Assembly: GCF_009674565.1 (NCBI RefSeq)
Contig: NZ_WKJL01000015.1
Span: forward strand, 1 to 64,000
Source of the DNA: Duganella aquatilis
GTDB lineage: Bacteria > Pseudomonadota > Gammaproteobacteria > Burkholderiales > Burkholderiaceae_D
Direction of reading: 5' to 3'
Length of the DNA stretch: 64,000 nucleotides
Part shown: piece after piece, positions 1 to 9,175 of the stretch
How positions within the stretch are numbered: position 1 is the first letter of the stretch
Layout of the letters: each line of letters starts with the position of its first letter
Made by a program: the position numbers and the translations under genes
The notes under the pieces: model-generated
Told to the model about the DNA's origin: nothing
The model's input: the letters and a program-made list of their open reading frames with translations, nothing else
Database searches by the model: none

Positions 1-593
<593 letters not shown>

Positions 594-884
594 AATCTCT
601 GTTTATGGTCATTTCTGACCAGGTTCGCTCACTCAAAATACTGACAGTATTTCTTGTTGAGCATTTAATGCTTTTAGTTTCGCTGAACCTAAGTTCAGCG
701 TGCACTTGCATCAAACGCCCACATTTATCGACTGTAAATTTTTAAAGATCTTGTATTGCGCGCTGACAAATCGTTTTGTCCGTCAGCGAAGAAGCGAGAT
801 TATGAAGCATTTGATTTATCTCGTCAACCCCTCGTTTTTCATCGTTTCGCTTTGCAGCGTCTGCGGTGTTTCGCGAGGGACCGA
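594..884 (-). promoter_or_regulatory. rRNA leader with boxA-like antitermination element
   Basis: Untranslated leader of about 285 nt between the predicted rRNA transcription start (near 878) and the 16S 5' end. The minus strand reads GATCTTTAAAAATT at 737-750, which resembles the boxA antitermination element of betaproteobacterial rRNA operons. A 64-codon open frame at 700-891 (plus) overlaps the leader and has no coding signal, so I do not call a gene. Confidence 0.65.
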
Positions 885-913
885 ACTATAGCAACGCCGC
901 AGTAGTTTGGCAA
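885..913 (-). promoter_or_regulatory. rRNA operon promoter (sigma-70 type)
   Basis: On the minus strand a -35 box TTGCCA (908-913) and a -10 box TATAGT (885-890) are separated by exactly 17 nt. The -10 is directly followed by a G/C-rich discriminator (TCGG), as expected for a growth-rate-regulated rRNA promoter. Start of transcription is predicted near 878. Boxes and spacing are seen in the sequence; the activity is inferred. Confidence 0.75.
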
Positions 914-1027
914 GCAATTCCTTTCAACTTGCCGTCCACTCCCCATTTCTTGCAGACTGTCGCAATCGCATGGCATCTATATGGGATGCTCGTTACACTT
1001 GCCTCATGTTAAGAGTGAAAGCCGTTC

Positions 1028-2356
1028 ATGTTTCCTACGCCTAAAGTGCAAGACACCCTGAAAACCGCCGGCAGCTGGCTGCATCGCGGTTTCGACGCCA
1101 CCGCCACCTGGGTGACCCAGCTGTCGTGGTGGAAGTTCCTGGTGTTTGCCATCCTGATGCTGATTGCCGGCTCCATTCTGCAGGACGAACTGTTTTCGTC
1201 GAATCCGGTCCAGGAAGAGATCGAGCAGAGCCGCTCCAGCAAGCGTAAAAATCCCGACACCAATATCCGCATCGACGACAGCGGCATCCACTTCAGCCAG
1301 CGCGGCAAGATCCGCAACAAGAACAGCGACGACAGCAGCGCACCCACCGCCGCTCCCGAGGCCCCAGAAGCGCCGGAAGCTCCCGAGGCGCCTGAAGCCC
1401 CCGAAGCGCCGGAAGCACCCGCCAAGCCAGCCAAGCCAGCGAAACCTGCCAAGGGCGCCGCCTCGGTGCCTGCCCTGCCCTCGCTGCCGGGCGAGGAAGT
1501 CCATATCGACCTGCCGCCGCAAATTGGCGAGGAACTGTCCAACGCGATCGAAGAAGCGGTCGACGACGCCGCCGAGCAGAAAGTGGCCCGCTACCACGGC
1601 CAGGCCTCGACCTGGTTCAAGAGTTTCATCACGCTGCTGGTGCTGGCCCTGTTCGCCACCAAGTTCCTGATGGGCAGCAAAAAACGCGCGGAAGCGGAAA
1701 CCCAGACCGCCAACGCTGCCGCCGAACGCGAATCCATGCAGCGCCAGCTGAGCGAAGCCAAGATGCAGACGATGCAAGCCCAGGTCGAGCCGCACTTCCT
1801 GTTCAACACCCTGGCCTCGGTGGAACACCTGATCGAGACCGATCCGCCGCGCGCCGCCGCCATGCAGCGCAGCCTGATCAAATACCTGCGCGCGGTGCTG
1901 CCGCAGATGCGCGACAACGCGCTGGTCACCAACCTGGGCCGCGAGGCCGACATGGTGGAGGCCTACCTCAACCTGCTGAAAATGCGCATGGAAGAGCGCC
2001 TGACGGTGGAACTGGACGTGCCGGACGGCCTGCGCACCGCCGCCTTCCCGCCGATGATGCTGCAATCGATGGTGGAAAACGCCATCAAGCACGGCCTGGA
2101 AGGCAAGCCGGAAGGCGGCACGCTGAAGGTGCGCGCCGACGTCGCCCACAACAAGCTGCGCGTCATCGTCACCGACAACGGCCTCGGCTTCGGCGCCAAA
2201 CCCAGCGACGGCACCGGCCTGGGCCTGAGCAATATCCGCGAACGCCTGAAACTGCTGCACGGCGACCAGGGCCAGCTGCTGATCGCCGCCAACAGCCCGA
2301 GCGGCGTGATCGTCACCATCGAAGTGCCTTACCAGCTGGCGAAAAAATCATCGTGA
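1028..2356 (+). CDS. LytS-family sensor histidine kinase with Pro/Ala/Glu-repeat linker
   Basis: Membrane histidine kinase of the LytS/AlgZ type (442 aa). One hydrophobic segment lies near residues 35-51 and a second near 198-215. Between them is a ~145-residue segment with a low-complexity stretch of repeated Glu-Ala-Pro (about 110-131) passing into Ala-Lys-Pro repeats (to about 142). A short coiled coil leads to the His_kinase box with QVEPHFLFNTL (phospho-acceptor H256). The C-terminal HATPase domain shows the N box (VENAIKHG) and a GTGLGLSN glycine box. The gene for its likely partner, a LytTR response regulator, follows 57 bp downstream on the same strand. The signal sensed is unknown. 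The gene is divergent from the rRNA promoter. Confidence 0.88.
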   Translation: MFPTPKVQDTLKTAGSWLHRGFDATATWVTQLSWWKFLVFAILMLIAGSILQDELFSSNPVQEEIEQSRSSKRKNPDTNIRIDDSGIHFSQRGKIRNKNSDDSSAPTAAPEAPEAPEAPEAPEAPEAPEAPAKPAKPAKPAKGAASVPALPSLPGEEVHIDLPPQIGEELSNAIEEAVDDAAEQKVARYHGQASTWFKSFITLLVLALFATKFLMGSKKRAEAETQTANAAAERESMQRQLSEAKMQTMQAQVEPHFLFNTLASVEHLIETDPPRAAAMQRSLIKYLRAVLPQMRDNALVTNLGREADMVEAYLNLLKMRMEERLTVELDVPDGLRTAAFPPMMLQSMVENAIKHGLEGKPEGGTLKVRADVAHNKLRVIVTDNGLGFGAKPSDGTGLGLSNIRERLKLLHGDQGQLLIAANSPSGVIVTIEVPYQLAKKSS

Positions 2357-2413
2357 TTGCTTATTCACGCGATTCGTTGAATAATAATTTAAACAATCTT
2401 ACACACCCGAACA

Positions 2414-3181
2414 ATGCCTACAGCAATCATTGCAGATGACGAACGTTTGATGCGCGACCAATTGCGCATGCGCCTGGGCCAGGTCTGGCCCGAGCTGGAC
2501 ATTATTGGCGAGGCCAAGAATGGCGACGAGGCCATCGAGCTGGTCGACCAGCTCAAGCCGGACTTCACCTTCCTCGACATCCGCATGCCAGGCAAGACCG
2601 GCATGGAAGCGGCCGCCGTGATCGGCAACAAGAGCAACATCGTGTTCGTGACCGCCTACGACGCCTACGCCGTGGAAGCCTTCGAGCGCGGCGCCATCGA
2701 CTATGTGCTGAAGCCGCCCGAGCCGGAGCGCCTGCAGGTCACGGTCGACCGCCTCAAGACCCGTCTGAGCAAGCCGGCCGCCGCCACCGACGTCAGCGCC
2801 AGCGTCACCGCCATGCTGGCGCAGCTGACCGAGAAAATCGCCGCGCCAAAACCGGCGCACCTGCAATGGATCCAGGCCAGCATCGGCCAGGACCTGCGCA
2901 TGATTCCGGTCGAGGAAATCCTGTTCTTCCGTTCCGACGAAAAATACACCTGCGTGCAGACCGAGAAATACGAAGCGCTGATACGCAAGCCGGTGCGCGA
3001 CCTGGCCGAGGAACTGGACCCCGCCCTGTTCTGGCAGATTCACCGCGCCACGCTGGTCAACGTCAACGCCATCGAAGGCGTGACGCGCGACATCCGCGGC
3101 CGCCACCTGGTGATGATCAAGGGCCGCTCCGACAAGCTGGAAGTGAGCCGCAGCTTCCTGCATCTCTTCAAGCAGATGTAA
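2414..3181 (+). CDS. LytTR-family response regulator
   Basis: DNA-binding response regulator (255 aa). The N-terminal receiver domain (about 1-120) has the acidic pair at D8/D9 and the phospho-acceptor D55 in FLDIRMPGKTG. The C-terminal LytTR domain (about 150-255) includes EILFFRSDEKYTCVQT and the conserved FWQIHRATLVNVNAI segment. It lies 57 bp after the LytS-type kinase and probably forms a two-component pair with it, as in LytS/LytR and AlgZ/AlgR. Target genes cannot be read from the sequence. Confidence 0.9.
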   Translation: MPTAIIADDERLMRDQLRMRLGQVWPELDIIGEAKNGDEAIELVDQLKPDFTFLDIRMPGKTGMEAAAVIGNKSNIVFVTAYDAYAVEAFERGAIDYVLKPPEPERLQVTVDRLKTRLSKPAAATDVSASVTAMLAQLTEKIAAPKPAHLQWIQASIGQDLRMIPVEEILFFRSDEKYTCVQTEKYEALIRKPVRDLAEELDPALFWQIHRATLVNVNAIEGVTRDIRGRHLVMIKGRSDKLEVSRSFLHLFKQM

Positions 3182-3251
3182 ATCAAATCACCTCAACCGT
3201 GCCTGCTTTAGTGTGACTCCACGCGGTCCTTCGGCCGCAGGGAGGCACACC

Positions 3252-4409
3252 ATGGGCCGTCGCATCCAAGCACTGTTCATCCTGTCCGCGCTGGCGGCGG
3301 CCAGCCGCCTGTCGTGGCGCATGGGCTGGTCCTGCGCGCGCTCCGCCGCCATGACCAAGCGCAGCCGGGGCATCATCCGGCACGCCACCGACGCCATCAT
3401 CTCCACCGACGAGCGCCAGCACATTCTCCAGGTCAATCCATCGGCGGCCGCCATGTTCGGCACCACGGTGCGGGCCATGCGGGGCGCGCCGCTGCAGCGC
3501 TACATCCCGCGCGACCAGCGCCAGCGGCTGGAGAACGGCGCCATCCAGTATTTCGGCAACACCGGCATCCGCATGCGCATGAAAGGCCGGCGCACCAGCG
3601 ACTACGCGGTGACGGGCCTGAAAGCCACCGGCCAGCATTTTCCGCTGGAAGGCACGATTTCCTCGCTGAACGAGAATGGCGCCCACATCTACACCATCAT
3701 CCTGCGCGACATTACCGAGCGCAAGCAGGTGCAGGAACAGCTGGAGCAATCGTATTCACAGCTGCGCGAGCTGTCGGCAGCGCTGCAGACCATCCGCGAG
3801 GAAGAGCGCAAGCACATCGCACGCGAGCTGCACGACGACCTGGGCCAGCTGCTGGCCACGCTGCGCGGCGACCTCGGGCTGCTGCAACGGCACAGCGTCA
3901 ACGGCGCGGCGGCGCGCAAGCTGCAGGCCGGCATGGATGAATTGCTGATGACGGCGATCACGTCGCTGCGTCGCATCGCCGGCAACCTGCGGCCGCGCGC
4001 GCTGGATGAGGGAGGTTTGTATTTTGCGCTGGAAAGCCTGCGCCAGGAATTTGTGGAGCGCAACAACATCGACTGCACGCTGGATGCGAGCGAGGAGGAA
4101 CTGGCGCTGGATGACGCCTACAGTACGGCCATCTTCCGCATCGTGCAGGAAGCGCTGACCAACATCGCCCGCCACGCGCAGGCGCGTACGGTGGCGTTGT
4201 CGCTGCACCGGCAGGATACAACGCTGCACATCACGATACACGACGACGGCCGCGGCATCGCCGAAACGGACATGGACAAGGCATCGTCCTTCGGCCTGAT
4301 CGGCATGCGCGAACGCGTCTGGGCACTGCATGGCGATATCGCCATCGTCAGCGACGGCGGCACGCGGATCATGATCCGTCTGCCGCTGCCGCCGCCGGAA
4401 ACTGCCTAG
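3252..4409 (+). CDS. PAS-domain sensor histidine kinase (HisKA_3, NarX/DegS-like)
   Basis: The start chosen is the ATG at 3252, with GGGAGG just upstream; a longer frame begins at 3213 but lacks this site. The product is 385 aa. A weakly hydrophobic N-terminus is followed by a PAS domain (about residues 35-145, TDAIISTD to LRDITERK), a short coiled coil, a HisKA_3 dimerisation box with ARELHDDLGQ (phospho-acceptor H194), and a HATPase_c domain with EALTNIARHA and the FGLIGMRERV box. Kinases of this type normally phosphorylate LuxR/NarL-type regulators, yet the only adjacent regulator (2414-3181) is a LytTR protein. It is therefore either an orphan or a second input. The first ~25 residues may be a degenerate membrane anchor. 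Confidence 0.85.
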   Translation: MGRRIQALFILSALAAASRLSWRMGWSCARSAAMTKRSRGIIRHATDAIISTDERQHILQVNPSAAAMFGTTVRAMRGAPLQRYIPRDQRQRLENGAIQYFGNTGIRMRMKGRRTSDYAVTGLKATGQHFPLEGTISSLNENGAHIYTIILRDITERKQVQEQLEQSYSQLRELSAALQTIREEERKHIARELHDDLGQLLATLRGDLGLLQRHSVNGAAARKLQAGMDELLMTAITSLRRIAGNLRPRALDEGGLYFALESLRQEFVERNNIDCTLDASEEELALDDAYSTAIFRIVQEALTNIARHAQARTVALSLHRQDTTLHITIHDDGRGIAETDMDKASSFGLIGMRERVWALHGDIAIVSDGGTRIMIRLPLPPPETA

Positions 4410-4415
4410 ACCAGC

Positions 4416-5501
4416 TTAGAACGAGTGACGGATGCCGGCGTTGAATGCTTTATCGCCAGTACCAGCTTCGTTGTTGTTACCCACGGTGTAGCCAGCGCCG
4501 TTTTTGTTTTTGATCTTGGCGTAAGCCAGGTACACGCCGGTACGCTTCGACAGGTTGTACAGGTAGCCCAGCGCCCACTGATCGGCGTCCTGGTTGTTGA
4601 CGGTCTTGTCGTTTTTGCGGATGTACGACGCCATGATGGTGCCCGAACCAACCGGGATCTGCGCGCCGATCAGCATGTCGTTGCTGTCGGTGCTAGGCTT
4701 TGGCGCCACGGTGTAGCCGAAGGCGTTGGCGGTTGGCAGCACGGCGCTGTTCACGCCCTTGTCCGCGCCGTAGGCGAAGTAGGCCTTGACGACCTGGAAG
4801 TCGTAGTTGGCGGCGAACATGGTGTTGCGGCCGGTGTCCTGCACTTTGGCAGGGGTGGTGCCGACAGCAGCGGTGTCGTTGTTTTTGTTGTTGTACACCA
4901 GGCGCGCGTTCAGCGGGCCTTGTGCGTAGTTCAGGCCAAAGCCGAACTGACGGCCGGCGGTGGCGCTGCCAGCCTGCTCGCCCAGGGCGTACAGGGCGTC
5001 GGCGCTGAAGCCGCTCATGGTCGGGGTCGAGTACACCAGGGCGTTGCTGACGCGGGTGTTGGCGCCGGCCGATGGGAACAGGTTTTTGATGGTGCCGGCA
5101 TAGCCTGCGCCGAACGGGTCGGCCACCTGGCTTTGCGCCAGGTACAGCGGGGTGTATTGACGACCGATGGTCAGCTGGCCGGCGTCCTTGCTTTTCAGGC
5201 CGACGAAGGCTTGACGGTTGAAGATGGTGTTGGTGCTGTCCAGGGTGCCGTCATCGGCCTTGAAGCCGGTTTCCAGCTGGAAGATCGCCGACAGGCCGTT
5301 GCCCAGGTCTTCGGTACCGCGGAAGCCCAGACGGGACTGGCCGCCGATGCCGCTGGTAACTTTGGTCACGTTGCCTGCCACGCCACCGCGCTCGCTGACG
5401 ATACCGGCGTCCACCAGGCCGTAGATGGTCACGTTCGATTGAGCTTGGGCTTGCGCTGCGAAGCCGCCGATGATCATTGCTGCCAGAGTAAGTTTTTTCA
5501 C
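4416..5501 (-). CDS. Gram-negative porin (OmpC/general porin superfamily)
   Basis: Outer-membrane general diffusion porin of the betaproteobacterial trimeric type (361 aa, normal for the family). Residues 1-20 are a signal peptide ending in AQAQA; the mature protein begins QSNVTIYGLVDAG, a hallmark of this family. GFRGTEDLG and the loop region around RQAFVGLKSKDAGQLTIGRQ follow, and the C-terminus ends in Phe (IRHSF), as required for Bam-dependent assembly. The gene stands alone, convergent with the PAS kinase (stops 6 bp apart). The substrate is unspecific or unknown. Confidence 0.93.
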   Translation of the reverse strand: MKKLTLAAMIIGGFAAQAQAQSNVTIYGLVDAGIVSERGGVAGNVTKVTSGIGGQSRLGFRGTEDLGNGLSAIFQLETGFKADDGTLDSTNTIFNRQAFVGLKSKDAGQLTIGRQYTPLYLAQSQVADPFGAGYAGTIKNLFPSAGANTRVSNALVYSTPTMSGFSADALYALGEQAGSATAGRQFGFGLNYAQGPLNARLVYNNKNNDTAAVGTTPAKVQDTGRNTMFAANYDFQVVKAYFAYGADKGVNSAVLPTANAFGYTVAPKPSTDSNDMLIGAQIPVGSGTIMASYIRKNDKTVNNQDADQWALGYLYNLSKRTGVYLAYAKIKNKNGAGYTVGNNNEAGTGDKAFNAGIRHSF

Positions 5502-5626
5502 TTGATGTTCTCTACTTGAGGTTGAAGAAAAGATTGCGTTGCTGATCCACGGCGAGAATCATGCCTATCAATTACTTCAACAATGTGACATCACTAATTT
5601 GTTGTAAATCGACATCATTAAGCGAA

Positions 5627-5702
5627 AAAAACCGGGGTCAGTGCCGACATTCGGACATTTCGCGTACGAAATGTCCGAATGTCGGCACTGACCCCGGTTT
5701 TT
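5627..5702. repeat. Long perfect palindrome, copy 1 of 2 (REP-like / terminator)
   Basis: A perfect inverted repeat with 36-nt arms (5627-5662 and 5667-5702) and a 4-nt loop. The inner 30 nt of each arm, beginning CGGGGTCAGTGCCGACATTC, recur identically in a second palindrome at 29429-29492. Copy 1 lies 15 nt after the stop codon of the methyltransferase (minus strand), and on that strand the hairpin is followed by a run of T residues, so it could act as an intrinsic terminator. Repetition of the same long arm elsewhere points to a dispersed REP-type element; that class assignment is inferred. Confidence 0.85.
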
Positions 5703-5717
5703 CGATTATTTGAGGTA

Positions 5718-6371
5718 TTACTTGAGGCGGCAGCTCAACAAGTAGTAGTACTCCAGCCGTTCGACGCGGATCTGGCGCGCGTGGTTGGTGAAGCGCTTGC
5801 GCAGCGTGCTGTCGGTCAGGTAGTTCTTCATGATCTCGTAGCGCTGGCCGTCGTCGGCGGTCAGGATCTGGTAGGTGTTGCCTTCCGCATCGGTGCGGGC
5901 GATCACCATCGAGTTGCCATCGACATACGATTCGTCGAGGAACACCACCAGGATGTCCTTGCCCAGCTTGGCGCGCAGGGTTTTCAGGAAGCTGTCGTAC
6001 TGCTCGCGCGGCACGTGGCTCCACAGGCCGGCCGCAAACACGGCGGTGTACTGGCCTTCGAGGCCGTCCGGCAGGTTGAAGGCGTCCATCTGGCCGAAGG
6101 TGACGATGTCCTCGTCCAGGCCGCGCGTTTCCGCCAGGTCCAGCATTTCCTGCGAAATATCGGTGGCGTAGACCGACTCGGCGGTTTCCGCGATCAGGTC
6201 GGTCCAGTAGGCGGTGCCGCAGGCCAGCTCCAGCACCTTGTGGCCGGTGAACAGCTCGGCCACCATCTCCTGCAGATCATCCAGGTCATCGAAGCGCTCT
6301 TCCTGCGCGTAGACCTGGTCATAGTTGTCCGCGTTGACGGCGTAATATTGTGTCAACTGGTTGGTAATCAT
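5718..6371 (-). CDS. Class I SAM-dependent methyltransferase
   Basis: Soluble methyltransferase of 217 aa with a Rossmann-type fold. Motif I VLELACGTAYW lies at residues 46-56, the acidic residue of motif II in VYATDISQEML, and a motif IV-like region in VFAAGLWSHVP. The substrate is not identifiable. It is the gene directly upstream of the palindrome at 5627-5702, and its start lies 14 bp from the stop of the cysB-like gene on the same strand, so the two may be co-transcribed. Confidence 0.82.
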   Translation of the reverse strand: MITNQLTQYYAVNADNYDQVYAQEERFDDLDDLQEMVAELFTGHKVLELACGTAYWTDLIAETAESVYATDISQEMLDLAETRGLDEDIVTFGQMDAFNLPDGLEGQYTAVFAAGLWSHVPREQYDSFLKTLRAKLGKDILVVFLDESYVDGNSMVIARTDAEGNTYQILTADDGQRYEIMKNYLTDSTLRKRFTNHARQIRVERLEYYYLLSCRLK

Positions 6372-6385
6372 GTTGATGCTTTCTT

Positions 6386-7327
6386 TTATAGTTCGTAGTT
6401 CTCTTTTTCACCGCTCATGGCCTGTTCGATCAACTTGCGGTTGAGCGTCGGGGCCAGCAGTTCAATAAAGGTGTAGATATAGCTGCGCAGATAAGCGCCC
6501 TGCTTGACCGCCACCCGCGACACGTTCATGCCGAACAGGTGTCCCACCGGGATGGCGCGCAGGTTCTTGTCGCGCTCGGCGTCGAAGGCCATGCCCGCTA
6601 TGATACCAATCCCCATGCCCAACTCCACATAAGTCTTGATGACATCGGCGTCAATGGCTTCCAGCAGCACGTCCAGCTTCAGGCCGCGCAGGGAAAACGC
6701 GTGGTCGATCTTGCTGCGGCCGGCGAAGGCGCCATCATACGTGATGATCGGGAAAGCCGCGATCTCTTCCAGCGTCGGCTGCCTCGTGCGCAGCAAAGGA
6801 TGATCGGGCGGCACCACCACCACGTGCTCCCATTGATAGCATGGCAATGTTACCAGTCCGGTCACGCCGGCGATCGATTCAGTGGCGATGCACAGGTCGG
6901 CTTGGTCGCGCTGCACCATCTCGGCGATCTGCTGCGGATTTCCTTGCAATAAAGACAGGCGCACTTTCGGGAACTTCACCATGAAGGCCTGCACCACCTT
7001 GGGCAGCGTGTAGCGCGCCTGGGTGTGGGTGGTGGCGATGGTGAAGCTGCCGCTGTCCTGCGCCGCGTATTCCTTGCCGATGCGCTTGAGGCTGTCGATC
7101 TCCTGCATGATCAGTTCCACCGACGACAGCACCAGCCGCCCCGGCTCGGTCAGGCCGCGGATGCGCTTGCCGTGGCGGGTGAAGATATCGACGCCAAGTT
7201 CTTCCTCCAGCTCGATAATCGCCTTGGACACCCCCGGCTGCGAGGTGAACAGCGCCTTGGCGGCATCCGTCAAATTGTAATTCTGGCGTACTGCTTCGCG
7301 CACAAAGCGCAGTTGGTGAAGGTTCAT
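6386..7327 (-). CDS. cysB: CysB-family LysR-type transcriptional regulator
   Basis: LysR-type regulator of 313 aa, close to CysB in length and motifs. The N-terminal winged HTH (about 1-60) contains NLTDAAKALFTSQPGVSKAI, typical of CysB/Cbl. The C-terminal effector domain (about 90-300) has TTHTQARYTLP, the CysB-type ligand-binding segment that in known members binds N-acetylserine or sulfate. It is divergent from cysI and the rest of the sulfate-assimilation operon, with a 153-bp shared intergenic region. It is inferred to activate that operon and repress itself. The methyltransferase gene follows 14 bp after its stop. Confidence 0.88.
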   Translation of the reverse strand: MNLHQLRFVREAVRQNYNLTDAAKALFTSQPGVSKAIIELEEELGVDIFTRHGKRIRGLTEPGRLVLSSVELIMQEIDSLKRIGKEYAAQDSGSFTIATTHTQARYTLPKVVQAFMVKFPKVRLSLLQGNPQQIAEMVQRDQADLCIATESIAGVTGLVTLPCYQWEHVVVVPPDHPLLRTRQPTLEEIAAFPIITYDGAFAGRSKIDHAFSLRGLKLDVLLEAIDADVIKTYVELGMGIGIIAGMAFDAERDKNLRAIPVGHLFGMNVSRVAVKQGAYLRSYIYTFIELLAPTLNRKLIEQAMSGEKENYEL

Positions 7328-7391
7328 TGCAGGTCTTGACCCATCTTAAAATTATTAGCGTCCATGCTTATGCCCAATCCTTATATAAGCA

Positions 7392-7425
7392 AATAAAGAC
7401 TAAGTCGTATGGAATAAAGACGAAG
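7392..7425 (+). promoter_or_regulatory. Tandem 13-bp direct repeat, candidate CysB site of the cys operon
   Basis: AATAAAGACTAAG (7392-7404) and AATAAAGACGAAG (7413-7425) are a direct repeat matching at 12 of 13 positions, with a 21-bp period, i.e. two DNA turns on the same face. The second copy ends just before a possible -10 box TACTAT (7431-7436), placing it where a LysR-type activator touches RNA polymerase. A perfect 10-bp palindrome CTTATATAAG lies just upstream (7380-7389). Assignment to CysB is inferred from position between cysB and cysI. Confidence 0.4.
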
Positions 7426-7480
7426 TTTATTACTATTAGGCCTAGTTTGGGGAATCAGCGACTATCCAGGAAGAATATAC

Positions 7481-9175
7481 ATGTATCAATACGACCAATA
7501 CGACCACCTCATCGTCCGTGAGCGCATCGCCCAGTACCGCGACCAGGTACGCCGCCGCCTCGCCGATGAGCTGACCGAAGCCGAATTCCTGCCGCTGCGC
7601 CTGCAAAACGGCCTGTACCTGCAGCGGCACGCCTACATGTTGCGCATCGCCGTGCCGTACGGCCTGCTGGCCAGCAAGCAGATGCGCATGTTCGGCCATA
7701 TCGCCCGCAAGTACGACCGCGGCTATGGTCACTTCACCACCCGTCAAAACATCCAGTTTAACTGGGTTGAGCTGGAACAGACCCCGGACATCCTGACCGA
7801 CCTGGCATCGGTGGAGATGCACGCCATCCAGACCTCCGGCAACTGCATCCGCAACACCACGTCCGATCCTTACGCCGGCGTTGCCGCCGACGAGATCATC
7901 GATCCGCGTCCGTACGCCGAGGTGCTGCGCCAGTGGTCGACCTTCCACCCTGAATTCCTGGCGCTGCCGCGCAAATTCAAGGTCGCCATCAACGGCGCCG
8001 TGGAAGACCGCGCCGCCATCGCCATCCACGACATCGGCCTGACCGTGGTGCGCAACGAAGCCGGCGAAGTCGGTTTCAAATTCATGGCCGGCGGCGGCAT
8101 GGGCCGCACGCCGATCATCGGCAGCGTGATCCGCGAATTCCTGCCGTGGCAGCACCTGCTGACCTACACCGAAGCCGTGATGCGCGTGTATAACCAGTAC
8201 GGCCGCCGCGACAACAAGTACAAGGCCCGCATCAAGATCCTGCTGAAGGCCGTGGGCGTGGAAGAATTCACCCGCCAGGTCGAAGAAGAATGGGCCGACC
8301 TGAAAGACGGTCCGGAAACCCTGACCGTGGAAGAAATGCAGCGCGTGATCGACTACTTCCAGCCGCCTGCGTACAAGCAGCTGGAAGACAGCGACGTCGT
8401 CGCCGCGCAGGCCGGCAACAAGGCCTTCGCCAATTGGGTCAGCCGCAACGTCAAGCCGCACAAGCAGCCTGGCTACGCCGCCGTGGTGCTGTCGCTGAAG
8501 AAAACCGGCGTGCCGCCGGGCGACGCCACCGCCGAGCAGATGGACTTCATGGCCGACCTGTCGGACCGCTACAGCTTCGGCGAACTGCGCGTCACCCACG
8601 AACAGAACGTGGTGCTGGCCGACGTCGAACAGTCGCAGTTGTTCGCGCTGTGGCAGGAAGCCAAGGCGCACGGCCTGGCGACGCCGAACATCGGCCTGCT
8701 GACCGACATGATCTGCTGCCCTGGCGGCGACTTCTGCTCGCTGGCCAACGCCAAGTCTCTGCCGATCGCCGCCGCCATTTCGGAGCGCTTCGAGAACCTC
8801 GACTACCAGCACGACATCGGCGAGATCGAACTGAATATCTCCGGCTGCATCAACGCCTGCGGCCACCATCACGTCGGCAGCATCGGCGTGCTGGGCGTCG
8901 ACAAGGATGGCAGCGAATGGTATCAGGTGTCGATCGGCGGCGCGCAAGGCAACCACGCCGCCATCGGCAAGATCATCGGCCCGTCGTTCTCCGCGCTGCA
9001 AATGCCGGAAGTGATCGACCGCCTGCTGCAAGTCTATCTGCGCGAGCGTTTTGAAGACGAATCGTTTGCCGCCTGCGTGCAGCGCATCGGCGTCGCCCCG
9101 TTCAAGGAATTTGTGTACGCCACGCCGATCGCCGAAAAAGGCGGCCGCCTGGTTGGAGAGGATGAATATGTCTGA
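7481..9175 (+). CDS. cysI: Sulfite reductase hemoprotein (nitrite/sulfite reductase family)
   Basis: Assimilatory sulfite reductase haem subunit (564 aa), reducing sulfite to sulfide with six electrons. Two ferredoxin-like half-domains alternate with the sirohaem/[4Fe-4S] domains. The cluster ligands are clear: C413 and C419 in CCPGGDFC and C456 and C460 in CINAC. The gene has a good ribosome site (AGGAAGA) and opens the cys operon. No CysJ flavoprotein gene is present in the window, so the electron donor is unknown and may be encoded elsewhere. Its stop codon overlaps the start of the DUF934 gene, indicating translational coupling. Confidence 0.95.
   Translation: MYQYDQYDHLIVRERIAQYRDQVRRRLADELTEAEFLPLRLQNGLYLQRHAYMLRIAVPYGLLASKQMRMFGHIARKYDRGYGHFTTRQNIQFNWVELEQTPDILTDLASVEMHAIQTSGNCIRNTTSDPYAGVAADEIIDPRPYAEVLRQWSTFHPEFLALPRKFKVAINGAVEDRAAIAIHDIGLTVVRNEAGEVGFKFMAGGGMGRTPIIGSVIREFLPWQHLLTYTEAVMRVYNQYGRRDNKYKARIKILLKAVGVEEFTRQVEEEWADLKDGPETLTVEEMQRVIDYFQPPAYKQLEDSDVVAAQAGNKAFANWVSRNVKPHKQPGYAAVVLSLKKTGVPPGDATAEQMDFMADLSDRYSFGELRVTHEQNVVLADVEQSQLFALWQEAKAHGLATPNIGLLTDMICCPGGDFCSLANAKSLPIAAAISERFENLDYQHDIGEIELNISGCINACGHHHVGSIGVLGVDKDGSEWYQVSIGGAQGNHAAIGKIIGPSFSALQMPEVIDRLLQVYLRERFEDESFAACVQRIGVAPFKEFVYATPIAEKGGRLVGEDEYV

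Noticed and set aside
1355-1453. Possible CRISPR or satellite repeat
   Set aside because: 9-bp units in frame within a coding region, encoding EAP/AKP; no spacers.
1004-2260. Long open frame (about 418 codons) on the minus strand opposite the LytS-type kinase gene
   Set aside because: Mirror of a GC-rich coding frame, rich in His, Gln, Ala and Arg, no ribosome site and no family motif; the plus-strand gene has full kinase motifs.
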